A stretch of DNA of 64,000 nucleotides, from assembly GCA_963971575.1 (NCBI GenBank), contig OZ020617.1, forward strand, positions 23,380,740-23,444,739, read 5' to 3'. Made by a program: the position numbers and the translations under genes. The stretch's first letter is position 1. Each line of letters opens with the position of its first letter. A model generated the notes under the pieces. It saw only the letters and a program-made list of their open reading frames with translations, was not told the DNA's origin and did no database searches. Positions 45,976 through 55,353 of the stretch are shown one piece after another. Source of the DNA: Liopterus haemorrhoidalis. Its lineage: Eukaryota > Arthropoda > Insecta > Coleoptera > Dytiscidae.

Positions 45976-47394
45976 TTTTTCCACGACTATAACTTTATTA
46001 ATAGGGGATAGGCATGATTTTTTTAATTTTTTTTTATTATATTCCTCTTGTTGCTTATAAACATAAAAGACAGTTTTGCATTTTTTTTTTTTGAAAGCTT
46101 AAAAAAATCATAAATGTATGTATCGCGCGAAAACCACGCGTGACTTCGTACCCTACATAAGTGTACAGCGTACAGCCTACCCAGAGTACAGCCTACACAG
46201 TCTGTCGTGAACTCATTTGCTTGTATAACTTTTATAGATTGTGTAAAGTTAGAGTGATTTTAATTAAAATAAAGTTTAATTCTATAAAAACATTTTATAC
46301 ATATTTACCGAATTAAATTTTATATTAAAATATATAACCTATATTGCAGTATTTCAATTATACCTCTAACGTTTTGTAACTTCATGTAAACAATGTAGTA
46401 AAATTCTGACATCTAAATTACATAAATATTTACATTTTACAGAATTGCAGCGTTTATATTGTTTACATAAGTTATAGAATACATAAATGGTTTACTTACA
46501 AGTCTGTTTTGACACCATGTATTTCTTCAGCACTGTAGCATTAATTATTTTTCATATATTCCATGAGCATAAAAGCATCAATGTTGGGTAAATTATCACT
46601 CTGAGCCCTAAGAAAATCTTTATCTGCCATTTTAATAATAAATGCGTGAAAAATTGTTCAAAAACAAATGCAAAACTCTCAAACAATACAATATACACAC
46701 GTAAAGATTATGTTGTAGTCTGGGCAGTGTAGGGTTTGACGTCATGCTCAGTCTTATTTACTCGGCAACCTTCGCGCTGTGGTCGGCTTATTTCAAATTT
46801 ACAATATTTTAATTAGAAAATTTGGCTGTAATATTAATTAAAATGTGATTTTTGTTTTGTTAGGTGACATAACTAACATTAACATATCAAAAAATGTAGT
46901 TTTAAGGAAATATAAATTTTATGCGTATCCCCTATTATTTAATTTTGACTCAGTTCCCTTTAAAAACTAACAATAATTTGGCAGTTGCTTTCAACCTATT
47001 TATTACGTTGCATAGCAACGCCCATGTACGTTGTCATACGGAATGTAAATTCAGTTAAAATAACAATACTTGGCTTAACTGATTAACTGACTGATCAAGA
47101 CCAACTTTATCAAAAAATATATCAGCAAGATTTGACAACTTTAACTATATTATTTCATTTTAATCAGGTTTCCTTTACAAAATAACAATATGCTTTCAAC
47201 TTATTTATTACGTTACCTAGCAACGGTCGGCCATTGCTGCTTGAACTTGTTATGTGATGAGCTCAACCTGTTAAGTAATGAGCTCATTACGTAACAGGTG
47301 AGCAGTGTGTAATAAAAAGGAGTAGGGAATGTGCTACATTTACTTATCACTGACACGCCTGTAATGAACGTATGTCTATATAGTCGTGGAAAAA
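45976..47394. mobile_element. Inverted-repeat element with another nested inside
   Basis: A perfect 16-bp inverted repeat TTTTTCCACGACTATA (45976-45991; complement 47379-47394) encloses 1.4 kb. Within it, ATAGGGGATAGGCAT (from 46001) and ATGCGTATCCCCTAT (to 46935) are inverted ends of a 935-bp element flanked by TA. No coding content recognised in either. Confidence 0.55.
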
Positions 47395-47499
47395 CTAAAT
47401 TTTATTATTTCAACAGAGTTGAACAAAGAAATATTAATCCCTCATGTTGGGTTAGTTTCGTTTATGTAAAAGTTTATTTTGCGGTATGATTATTTTCAG

Positions 47500-47760
47500 T
47501 TTTATAAACTTTTCATTTCATTGGACTTAAGGGGCACGTGCCCACCTGAATACGCCACTGAACTTTTGGGACGTAGGGTGTAGAACAGAAGTTTTTTAAG
47601 CACATTTTTGACAATAATCGTGTTAAAATAGAGAAATTAAAAAAAAAAACTACATTTTGTTCTCAAAGCGAATCGAAGTGATGAGCAAGAAAAGGAAAAA
47701 CCAGGTTTCCTCGAGGCTTCAATATCACGGGGCTCTAGGCCTATACTGTTCATTTTGATC
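47500..47760. mobile_element. MITE fragments with a degenerate cassette
   Basis: CCTGAATACGCCACTG at 47546-47561 looks like a MITE right end. GAAGTGATGAGCAAGAAAAG with AACCAGGTTTCCTC (47679-47712) is a degraded cassette. Confidence 0.4.
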
Positions 47761-48059
47761 GACATTTTTTTATTTAAATTCAATAAGTTAGCAACATAAA
47801 ATTCTACATAATATATCGTGTGTCCTTTTTCGACTTTTTCAACATAGAGCTTTCCTATGTTAAAATTTCCATTGCATATTCTATCTCTACTATGAGTTGT
47901 AGACTAAAACTTTATTAATAAAAATTGTTCAGTATTTTAGTTCCAACACATTGTGCATATTTTGAATAAAAAAAAATCCCAATTTGTTTGAAAAAAGGCA
48001 CACAATATTTTTTTATTTGTATCTGAAAATAACAGATTCCGTGCACAAATGAAAATCAA

Positions 48060-48495
48060 CATAAAAATTCATCGATATTGGTCAAAAGTTAATCAGAATA
48101 TTATTATTCACTTTTGGACACAATATCCTCAAAAAGTAAATGTTTGGGCAGGTATTTTGAAAAATTAAATTGTAGGACCCATATTTGTTGAAGGCCTAAA
48201 TTCAGCATTGTTTTCTGATTTGTTGCCAAACGAAATTGCAAACAAGATAGTTGAAATTGTAGGCGAAGAAGAAATTGGTTTCAACATTACTGTTGTCCAG
48301 CGCATTTGGTACCGAAGTTAAAGAATATTTAAATTTTACATTTCCAAATAAGTGGAGTGGAACAAGAAGTGAAATACTTTGGTCTCCAAAGTCACCAGAT
48401 TTAAATCCATGTGATTTTTTCTTGTAGCCCTTCATAAAAAACAAAATGTACAATTTCAATAACATCGACTCCATAGACGATTTAAAGAAAAAATA
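48060..48495 (+). pseudogene. mariner-type transposase remnant
   Basis: Readable blocks on the + strand: TQYPQKVNVWAGILKN, then GPIFVEGLNSALFSDLLPNE, and after a gap FPNKWSGTRSEILWSPKSPD with LNPCDFFL carrying the third catalytic Asp. A stop replaces the residue after FFL, and NKMYNFNNIDSIDDLKKKY completes the C-terminus. Dead. Confidence 0.75.
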
Positions 48496-48764
48496 TATAT
48501 ATTTGTAATAATATTCATCCGCGGACTATTGCAAATGTAAAATTTCTGTAATAGATTAGATTTTTGTTTAGCTAGTAATAGAAATTTAGATGAAAATTTA
48601 ATTTATATGTAATATTATTTTATTTTGTAAATTTCTATTTAATCTGAAAATAAACTTCATTTGATTTCAATTTCATTTGTGCATGACAACTGTGATTTAA
48701 AAAAAAAAATAGGTTCAATGTGTTGGGAATAAAATACTGAACAATTTTTATTAATAAAGTTTTT

Positions 48765-48786
48765 GTTGACAACATATGTTGTCAAC
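48765..48786. repeat. Perfect 22-bp palindrome at the LINE 5' junction
   Basis: GTTGACAACAT followed by its exact complement. It begins at the last bases of the target duplication and runs into the LINE. Confidence 0.95.
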
Positions 48787-50079
48787 AAAATACGCGATCA
48801 AAATTGCCGCTAACCCCACTCACCCAACATTCAACGCCTACTTCAAAATAAAAAAACCCAGCAATATCATAATACCACTAAACCAGACGCCCCTCCAAAA
48901 ATCCATATACCCTACAATAAAAGACCTTAATATACCACTTCAAAACTTAGAGAAAATCATCCCCAACAACCTACCACCATGGATTATAATACTACCAAAT
49001 ATTAACATTGATCTAACGAGATACAAAAAAAATATAACACCTACAGAGAAATTCCAGGAAGAACTAAGAAAAATTAAAAGAAAACAACCAGAGAATACAA
49101 AGATCATATACACTGATGCCTCAAAAAAGGAAGACCAGGTTACAATAGGGTTCAAAATAGACGACAACAAAAGGAGCTACAGCCTGCCCTCAACAGTCTC
49201 AGTAACGACCGCAGAAATCGAAAGCATCCATCAAGCCATTAAAGATGCTTTCAGACACAAAGAGAGGACAAACTATATTATCTGCACCGATTCACTGGGT
49301 GCAATCAAGGAAATAACAAACCCCAACACAAAACGAAAAAACACGCAACAAATTCAACACCTTATACACGACACTGTAATACACGATAAACACAACATAA
49401 CACTCTTATGGGTTCCAAGTCACAAGGGCATCGAAGGCAACGAAGACATACATAACTACATTAACAACACCACACCTACACAATCACTAAATCTATCTAC
49501 CCCAATTCAAGACATCCAAATAATCATTTCACAGAACTCACAAAAAGCACAACCAGCCAAATGGACTGCAATAAAAAATAACAAATTAAGATCCATCAAA
49601 CCTGATATTCAAGTTTGGAATCTAAACACGGATAGAAGAACACAAACTATCCTCACAAGGTTACGAATAGGGCATACAAAATTAACCCACGAGCATATAC
49701 TGCAGAGAGATAACGCGAAGATCTGCGATGAGTGCTGCGAAATCCTCACAATAGAACACCTCCTATTAGAATGCCGAACATATGCAGATCTGAGGGCCAA
49801 ACACAACATAATACATTCCCTTAAACACACCCTACAGAACACCACCACAGCTAACACGAACATAATAAACTTCATCAAAGATGCCCAACTAGTCAGCAAC
49901 ATTTAAACCCAAAACCACATCACTCATAACTTATAATAAACACTGTATTTCAAATTTTTATAAACACAATATGTAACAAATGACATGTAATTATAAACTA
50001 ATTATTGTAAACTTATACCGACGCTAAAAACCATGTAGTTGAAGCGTCGTTAAATAAAACTTATGGAAAAAAAAAAAAA
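48767..50079 (+). mobile_element. 5'-truncated LINE with RNase H domain and poly(A) tail
   Basis: A LINE 3' portion ending in an A-run (50066-50079), flanked by an 11-bp duplication AAAGTTTTTGT (48756-48766 and 50080-50090). The 3' UTR contains GACGCTAAAAACCATGTAGT and GAAGCGTCGTTAAATAAAAC, the type seen in I/Jockey-group LINEs. Only RNase H and the C-terminal region remain. Confidence 0.92.
48776..49906 (+). CDS. LINE ORF2 C-terminal part: RNase H and zinc-knuckle-like end
   Basis: An open frame of 376 codons that runs from the truncation point (the ATG is probably fortuitous). Residues about 108-230 form an RNase H domain: Asp 114 in IIYTDAS, Glu 147 in TTAEIES, Asp 172 in CTDSLGA, and LWVPSHKGIEGNED with His 216; the usual final Asp is shifted or lost (GNEDIH). 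Residues about 285-340 hold the region TRLRIGHTKLTHEHIL and a Cys-rich C-x2-C...H-x4-C (Cys 317, Cys 320, His 328, Cys 333) typical of I/R1/Jockey-group ORF2 ends. The intact frame suggests a fairly recent insertion. RT and endonuclease are missing, so it is inert. Confidence 0.9.
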   Translation: MLSTKYAIKIAANPTHPTFNAYFKIKKPSNIIIPLNQTPLQKSIYPTIKDLNIPLQNLEKIIPNNLPPWIIILPNINIDLTRYKKNITPTEKFQEELRKIKRKQPENTKIIYTDASKKEDQVTIGFKIDDNKRSYSLPSTVSVTTAEIESIHQAIKDAFRHKERTNYIICTDSLGAIKEITNPNTKRKNTQQIQHLIHDTVIHDKHNITLLWVPSHKGIEGNEDIHNYINNTTPTQSLNLSTPIQDIQIIISQNSQKAQPAKWTAIKNNKLRSIKPDIQVWNLNTDRRTQTILTRLRIGHTKLTHEHILQRDNAKICDECCEILTIEHLLLECRTYADLRAKHNIIHSLKHTLQNTTTANTNIINFIKDAQLVSNI

Positions 50080-50159
50080 AAAGTTTTTGTATAAAACTCA
50101 TAGTAGAGATAGAATATGCAATGGAAAGTTTAACAATGAAAAGCTATATGTTGCAAGTA

Positions 50160-50260
50160 GGGTTGCCATCTCTTCGGATCTGACCCGGAGGTTCCGGGTT
50201 TTACAGGTTTGTGTCCGGGTTCCGGGTTTGATCAGTATTTCTCCGGGTCGCGCGGAACAT
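50160..50260. mobile_element. CCGGGTT-type MITE fragment
   Basis: GTAGGGTTGCCATCTCTTCG and repeated CCGGGTT motifs resemble the left part of the element at 1901. Right end not found. Confidence 0.4.
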
Positions 50261-50377
50261 AAACATGCAACTTTTTTTTTATATAATACTGACGGTTTTT
50301 TTATACGTTACAAGTATATTAATTGAACATAAAAAAATATATTATACAAATAAGTATAGGTTTCTTGACGATTGGTA

Positions 50378-50682
50378 TATAAATAAAACAATATTCTCTT
50401 GGTATTCGTCAGTTTATATTGTCAATAAAATAAAATAAAATAAAATGAAACGTTTCGTGTACATCCAATTTACACATCATCAGTCGAAAAAATAAAACCA
50501 TGTACAAACCATCGTAGAGCAATCATGTGTTTCATGATTAACATGACATATGCAATTAGCATTTATTTTTTAGACTGATGATGTGTAAATTGGATGTACA
50601 CGAAGCGTTTCATTTTATTTTATTTTATTTTATTGACAATATAACCTGACGAATACCAAGAGAATATTGTTTTATTTATATA
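50378..50682. mobile_element. Penelope-like terminal palindrome with hammerhead-like cores
   Basis: Arms 50378-50485 and 50573-50682 are near-perfect inverted repeats around an 87-bp spacer, adjoining an (AT)n run at 50683. Each arm contains CTGATGATGTGTA ... TACACGAA, followed by (AAAAT)n on the outer side. Inverted terminal repeats with hammerhead motifs beside microsatellites are known for Penelope-like retroelements; no protein is present here. Confidence 0.55.
50447..50485 (-). ncRNA. Hammerhead-ribozyme-like core
   Basis: Minus strand: CTGATGA, a stem GTGTA/TACAC with a bulged T, then GAAAC. This fits CUGANGA - stem II - GAAA. Stem I and stem III pairing could not be verified, so activity is uncertain. 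The right-arm copy (50573-50611, plus) has GAAG in place of GAAA. Confidence 0.4.
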
Positions 50683-50689
50683 TATATAT

Positions 50690-51010
50690 ATATATATAGG
50701 TGGTATTGGTTTAGGTCTTAAACCATCCTCCGCTAGGTACTGCACTTCAGGCTTACCACAAGGTAGCACGTCATACGCGAATACCTGACGGGGAAAATAC
50801 ACACTGCCGCATCCCAGACCCTGGAGATGTGCGGCAGCGGCTAGTGCACTACGCCGTGCGTCTTCAAAGTGCGTAAGGAACCAAGCAAACATGCTTTTTG
50901 CACTCTGCAGACCAAAGAGCTGGAAACTGATCTGCAGGCAGGAATGATGTTAAATTCCTGCTCGAAGGACGCCTTCGTTCCGCCTAGAACGCCCATAATG
51001 CCGGCTGTCC
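50690..51010 (-). other. GC-richer unidentified segment
   Basis: More GC-rich than its surroundings. The minus strand reads FEDARRSALAAAAHLQGLGC, then GSVYFPRQVFAYDVLPCGKP and EVQYLAEDGLRPKPI within a 90-codon frame that runs into the (AT)n tract. I do not recognise the protein. It is probably a truncated transposon coding region next to the Penelope-like palindrome. Confidence 0.35.
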
Positions 51011-51291
51011 GTATCCGTATCCTCGGATGATCTGCAAAAAATAAAAATCCATACTCGGGTCCGTATCTGTTTTTCTAAGGCGGAACTTAAATAGATATCA
51101 TATAGACAAATTTAAATTAGTTTTCATAAGCAAGTTTGCATCTAAAAATGCCCAAGGTGGAGTAAATTTTATTTTGGCGTTTAGACTGATGTTAAGTCGA
51201 GCATCACATTATTTGCTGGTGGTTTTCGAAACCGCATTTAACTTGTACTGCATTCTGACAATGAACTATAGGAACAGCGCGATATATCAAA

Positions 51292-51990
51292 TTATAGCTT
51301 CAAGGTCTCTCTTTCTCCCATCAAGTAGCTTGGTACCCCTATAGTTCTGACCTCCTTATATCTTCCTGCGCTCCTTGACTTGTCTATTCTGTCTGTCCTT
51401 TCTTGCTCCCTCACTTCCTTATCCCTCCTCCATACCTCCTCAATCACGCTTATTCCTTCATTTCTTTTCCTCTCCACCTCTGTCGCATCCACTCCGCATC
51501 TCCTGTAATACTCCTTTCTCATTTCCCCCCATAGACCGTCTTCCTTTCTGTTCCTCTCTGGCTCTTTCCTCCCAGCATTCTCTCACTATTCTTTTATCTA
51601 TTTCTCTTCTAACTTTCTCCTCGTGCTTAACCGCCTTCCTTCCTGTCCCCATTTTCATCTTATTCTTTTTCAGTTCCTCTCTTACAATATACACTGATGT
51701 TAATATATCTACCCCTAAGATCCATCTCAAATACCTCTCCTGTACTCGTTCTACCTTCTCCCATTCCTTCCACCCCCATATTTCCACCCCATATAGCAAG
51801 CTGTTCTTCACCACGGCGTCAAACACCCTCAGTCTCCATCTAATATCATCATTGAACTTCCTCTCTCTTATACTCCACAGCGTCCCCATGACTACTCTTG
51901 CCTTCTTTACTCTTTCCCTTATGTGTAGTTCAACCCCTTTGTTCCTCGCTAGTACATAACCCAGATTAGATCTGAGTTGAATCCGAAGAT
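51292..51990 (-). pseudogene. LINE ORF2 C-terminal fragment
   Basis: The minus-strand frame 51889-51458 encodes SIRERKFNDDIRWRLRVFDA, VVKNSLLYGVEIWGWKEWEK and VERVQERYLRWILGVD, characteristic of the post-RT region of this LINE family. 51522-51292 continues with VWRRDKEVREQERTDRIDKS in another frame. Same family as 3021-3651, 18528-18855 and 22867-23935; all four lie on the minus strand. The 194-codon plus-strand frame is a shadow. Confidence 0.8.
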
Positions 51991-52316
51991 AAGCGGTGTG
52001 AAAAACCAGGTGTGAAGAAAAAGGTTTGTTTGGAAGTGTTAATTAAGTGGAAGAAAAAGAGGAGGCAATAGGAGGAAGCGTAGAGCTGTGGAAGCGGAGA
52101 AGTGAGATCCAGAGGGGAATGAATGTATCCTTTGAAATTATTTTATTTATAACTAGGTACTAACAATAAAACGGAATCTAACATTACTGTTTATTCTTGA
52201 CAAATGTTTAAAAAACGAAGATAAAAAGTGTCCCGAAAACATTTTTCAGGATTCCGGAACACTGTGCTCAAATCCGAGACAATACCGAAAAATAGGGACG
52301 TCAGGATACCATAGGC

Positions 52317-52473
52317 CAGTGTTTCCGAAACTGTGGTCCGCAGACACAAAATTTTATTATCATTACTAATGGGAACCAAAAAAATTTTTTTTTATTGATT
52401 CTTTTGCCCTGCGTTTAGCATGGAATTTTGAAAGTGGTCCGCCACTTTCTCCCTCTTTGTTTAAGAAACACTG
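52317..52473. mobile_element. Small hAT MITE (CAGTGTTTCC family)
   Basis: Ends CAGTGTTTCCGAAAC and TTTAAGAAACACTG, with GTGGTCCGC inside both ends. Flanks CCATAGGC/CCCTAGAC match at 6 of 8, an aged target duplication. Confidence 0.6.
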
Positions 52474-52486
52474 CCCTAGACAACAC

Positions 52487-52775
52487 TGCTCTCATTTCCT
52501 ATTCGCGACTGAAACTAACGTTGGCGGCGCTGCGTACAACAGCTGATGGCGGACGAGAAGCGTATATGTCAGAAGTTTTTTCTTAATATTTATCTGTTCA
52601 AACAATATTTCGGCAAAAAAGCACTGTATTTAAGTCACTATATTTTAAAATACTTCTTAATTCACATAAACTGCAGCACAACACGCTTCAAATATTATCC
52701 AAATATATTCTTCTGTTTAATTTAGCCAGTCACCACCAGATGTCTCACTGTTATTTGCAGTCGCGAATAAGAGCA
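52487..52775. repeat. Short inverted-repeat element (CGCGACTG ends)
   Basis: GCTCTCATTTCCTATTCGCG ... and CAGTCGCGAATAAGAGC form inverted ends about 290 bp apart. No target duplication was established. Confidence 0.45.
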
Positions 52776-53194
52776 TTACTGCAAGCAAACACTTGAAACA
52801 CTATAGTTTTAATTACTTAATACATATATTTTTTCTCTTGACTGATTGCAAGTGCGCTAATAGCCGTAGTTGCACAAAAAACATTAAACAATTTCCTAAT
52901 CGCATTATAATGAAACGCTACTACTGAACACATTTAGTTTCGCTATTTAATAAGAGATGTCCCTACTTATAATATCTACTTTGGACAATAAATTTGTTAT
53001 TATTTTTTTTTTAGTCTAAGTTTACTATTAAGGATTAGTTTAACTAATCTCTCTTTTTTTACTTATTTTATATGTATTTTGTTTTTGCACATACTAATAA
53101 TAATACATTATTTACAGCTACACAAGTCTTATGACTTCTGCTCTTAGTTGTAATTATAATAATAATAATAATTATTATTATATATGTACATACA

Positions 53195-53430
53195 GGGCCG
53201 TCGACAGAATGGATGGCGCCCTGAGGCAAACAACTAATATCGCCCCTGACGTATACGTGTATGTTACATTAAAAAAATCAAAAATCAAGTGATGAGCAGA
53301 AAAGGAAACATCGTTTCAAAATCAAGTGATGAGTAAGAATAAAGGGAAACATCATTCCGAAATGCCGCCATTTAAAATGCCAGTGTCGTAACTTTTGGGC
53401 TCCCTCGCAGAATTTTCTTTGGGCTCTTCG
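53195..53430. mobile_element. MITE with degenerate cassettes
   Basis: CAGGGCCGTCGACAG at the left resembles the CAGGGCCGGCGC hAT MITEs. Two eroded cassettes (AAGTGATGAGCAGAAAAGGA...) lie at 53285-53350. Right end uncertain. Confidence 0.45.
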
Positions 53431-53456
53431 TTAGGTTTGTCAGTATAGTTTAGAGC

Positions 53457-53530
53457 AGTGTTTCTCAACCTTTTCTGGTATGGGACCCCCCGAAATAATG
53501 CAAATATTATCTGCGGCCCCCCTATATATC
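53457..53530. mobile_element. MITE left-end fragment (CAGTGTTTCTCAACC)
   Basis: CAGTGTTTCTCAACCTTTTC followed by GGGACCCCCC matches the starts of the hAT MITEs at 11108 and 25750. No right end. Confidence 0.5.
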
Positions 53531-53709
53531 TATATATGATGTATCAAGATAGAGCGAACACGATTTTTCTCGAAAAGACAATGTGTGGTCAAGTCGGGAA
53601 AAAGTACAGGACAATTTCGAATTTTAAATGGGAACGTATCATTTTTGGTATCTTTGAATAGAGCTATAAAATGACTTTTACTTACATATTTTTTTAATAT
53701 CTTTTACGT

Positions 53710-54110
53710 TTTAAAAAACGTCGCATCATTCTTCATCATGACAATGCCAAGCTCCCACACAGCACGTCAAACAATTGATTATTTGAAGGTGAAAAATATC
53801 GAATTAATGTCTCATTGCCCGTATTCACCTGATTTATTTCCTATCGACTTTTTTTTTCTCCCCCAATGTCAAACAAAAAATGCGTTGAAAGCGATTTTCA
53901 TCACCTCAACAACTATTGACGCCTTCAAAAACCATGTTTTTGAGATACCAACTTGAGAGTGGAAAAAATGTTTCGAGAATTGGCAATTTGAACGCATGCA
54001 AAAGTGTATAAATCTTAAAGGCAAATATTTTGAAAAGAAATAAAACAGTTTATTCAAAAAAAATTCTTTCTTAGTTCTTGTAAAAACTTAAAAGGTAGCC
54101 CTCGTATTAG
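53710..54110 (+). pseudogene. mariner transposase C-terminal fragment
   Basis: 53715-53960 encodes the HHDNAK block (second Asp), LKVKNIELMSHCPYSPDLFP with the third Asp, and FKNHVFEIPT. After a frameshift, VEKMFRELAI and a final EKK with stop near 54044 complete the C-terminus. It resembles the lineage of the mariner at 9151-10638. The right end AGGTAGCCCTCGTA is present; the 5' part is lost. Confidence 0.75.
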
Positions 54111-54162
54111 TAGGGTAGCCCTCGGTAGTACTGTAATGCACTAATATAATATTGCTGATAAG

Positions 54163-54453
54163 CAGTGCCGGCGCCAGCAAGGAGTTGGGGGGGGGGCTGC
54201 TTAAAATTATTTTGTCCCCCAGCTGCTCCCCTAGATATGGTTGCAGAAAATTTAAAGTTTTAGATAAAACTAACTGTCCGGTTCATTTTGGGAATATTTC
54301 GAATTGTGAAAGATGGAAGCAGAGCAAAGGGCCTCTTACGGACTTTCTTTTTTTTTAAATTCTATATCATAATATTTATGATAAAAAAAAAATGGTGTCC
54401 CCCTTCAAATATTTCCTGGCCCTCCCAGATTTTAAAAGCTAGCGCCGCCACTG
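54163..54453. mobile_element. hAT MITE of the CAGTGGCGGCGCTAGC family, without cassette
   Basis: Ends CAGTGCCGGCGCCAGC and GCTAGCGCCGCCACTG, duplication CTGATAAG/CTGATAAT (54155-54162 and 54454-54461), 7 of 8. It shares subterminal GTCCCCCAG..CCCCTAG and TTTCCTGGCCC with 58668-58907, but the middle has unrelated sequence instead of a cassette. Confidence 0.88.
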
Positions 54454-54582
54454 CTGATAATAAAATAGCTAATCAATTGGTGAGGGTCAGACTGCGACCT
54501 ATCGACAGATAACTGCCGACCACGCTTGACATGGTAAGATTAAGTATATTTCGTTTACTCAAACAATGTTACTAACACAAAA

Positions 54583-55353
54583 ACATGGGAAAACTTTTTT
54601 GCTAAAATATATGAACACGAACCCACCCCCTATTTGACATATTATGGAGTTTGTCAACCATACCTAGATGAGCCATTTTCTCGTGGAGAATTGAGTAAAG
54701 TAATTAGTAATCCTAAAAACCAGAAGTCCCCTGGCTTAGATGGTATCTTAAATGAATCAATAACAAACCTTCCCAACATTGGAATTGCAAATATGTTTCG
54801 GTTATTTAACAATATTTTTGATAAAGAATCTGTACCTCACCAATGGGATGAAATTACGTTCTTCATGCTACACAAAAAAGGGGACATGTCAGATCCAAAT
54901 AACCAGGGCCGGCGCGAGACATGTGCAGCATTTTCGGTGGCACATGGCCCCGCGGTTCAACAACAGGCCCCGCGCATGGTCTTCACGTGGACTTTTTTTT
55001 TTTTTTGCTCTTCACTTGGATCTGGGAGGTGAGCACCTTTGTTTTTGCTCTTCTCGCACATGGCCCCGCAAATCCTAGCGCAGGCCCTGCAAATAACTAC
55101 AGATCAATTGCTCTCATGAATAATAGCGCAAAAATATTCACACAACTCTTAGCAAACAGAATTTATGTTTGGGCAGATAGTTTTAATATTCTTTCGGAAT
55201 TCCAGGCGGGTTTTAGATGAAAACACAGTTGTACTGATTATATTTTTACATTATATGCGATAACAAATATGTATCTGCTTAACAAAAAAGGATCCATTTT
55301 TGCAACTTTCATCGACTTTAAGAGTGTTTTTGATTCTGTAAGGCATACCATAG
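54583..55353 (+). pseudogene. LINE reverse transcriptase fragment, split by a MITE
   Basis: The + frame encodes PFSRGELSKVISNPKNQKSP (linker into the RT fingers), GLDGILNESI, PHQWDEITFFMLHKKGDMSD, then, after the MITE at 54904-55089, NYRSIALMNNSAKIFTQLLA, ILSEFQAGFR and FIDFKSVFDSVRHT, which is RT motif A (F-x-D-F...FD). One TGA replaces the residue after GFR. The YADD part is missing: a LTR-like repeat begins at 55354. A LINE 3' end at 57480-57545 may be its displaced continuation. Confidence 0.82.
54904..55089. mobile_element. hAT MITE with one cassette inserted in the LINE RT
   Basis: Ends CAGGGCCGGCGCGAG and TAGCGCAGGCCCTG, exact 8-bp duplication CAAATAAC (54896-54903 and 55090-55097). 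186 bp. Internal GCACATGGCCCCGC occurs in both halves. The cassette (54990-55050) is in T orientation. Confidence 0.96.

Larger units (their letters stand above)
47841..50155. mobile_element. mariner-like element with long inverted ends, split by a LINE
   Basis: The left end (about 47841-47960) and the right end (48718-48766 plus 50091-50155) are inverted repeats of about 120 bp: TTCCATTGCATATTCTATCT and TTATTAATAAAAATTGTTCA occur at the left and reversed at the right. A LINE (48767-50079) lies inside the right arm. Without it the element is about 1.0 kb and contains a decayed transposase. Confidence 0.8.

Noticed and set aside
48202..48474. 90-codon minus-strand frame
   Set aside because: Shadow of the mariner transposase remnant on the plus strand (KVNVWAGI, SPKSPDLNPCDFF).
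51375..51959. 194-codon plus-strand open frame
   Set aside because: Antisense shadow of the minus-strand LINE fragment containing EIWGWKEWEKVERVQERYLR.
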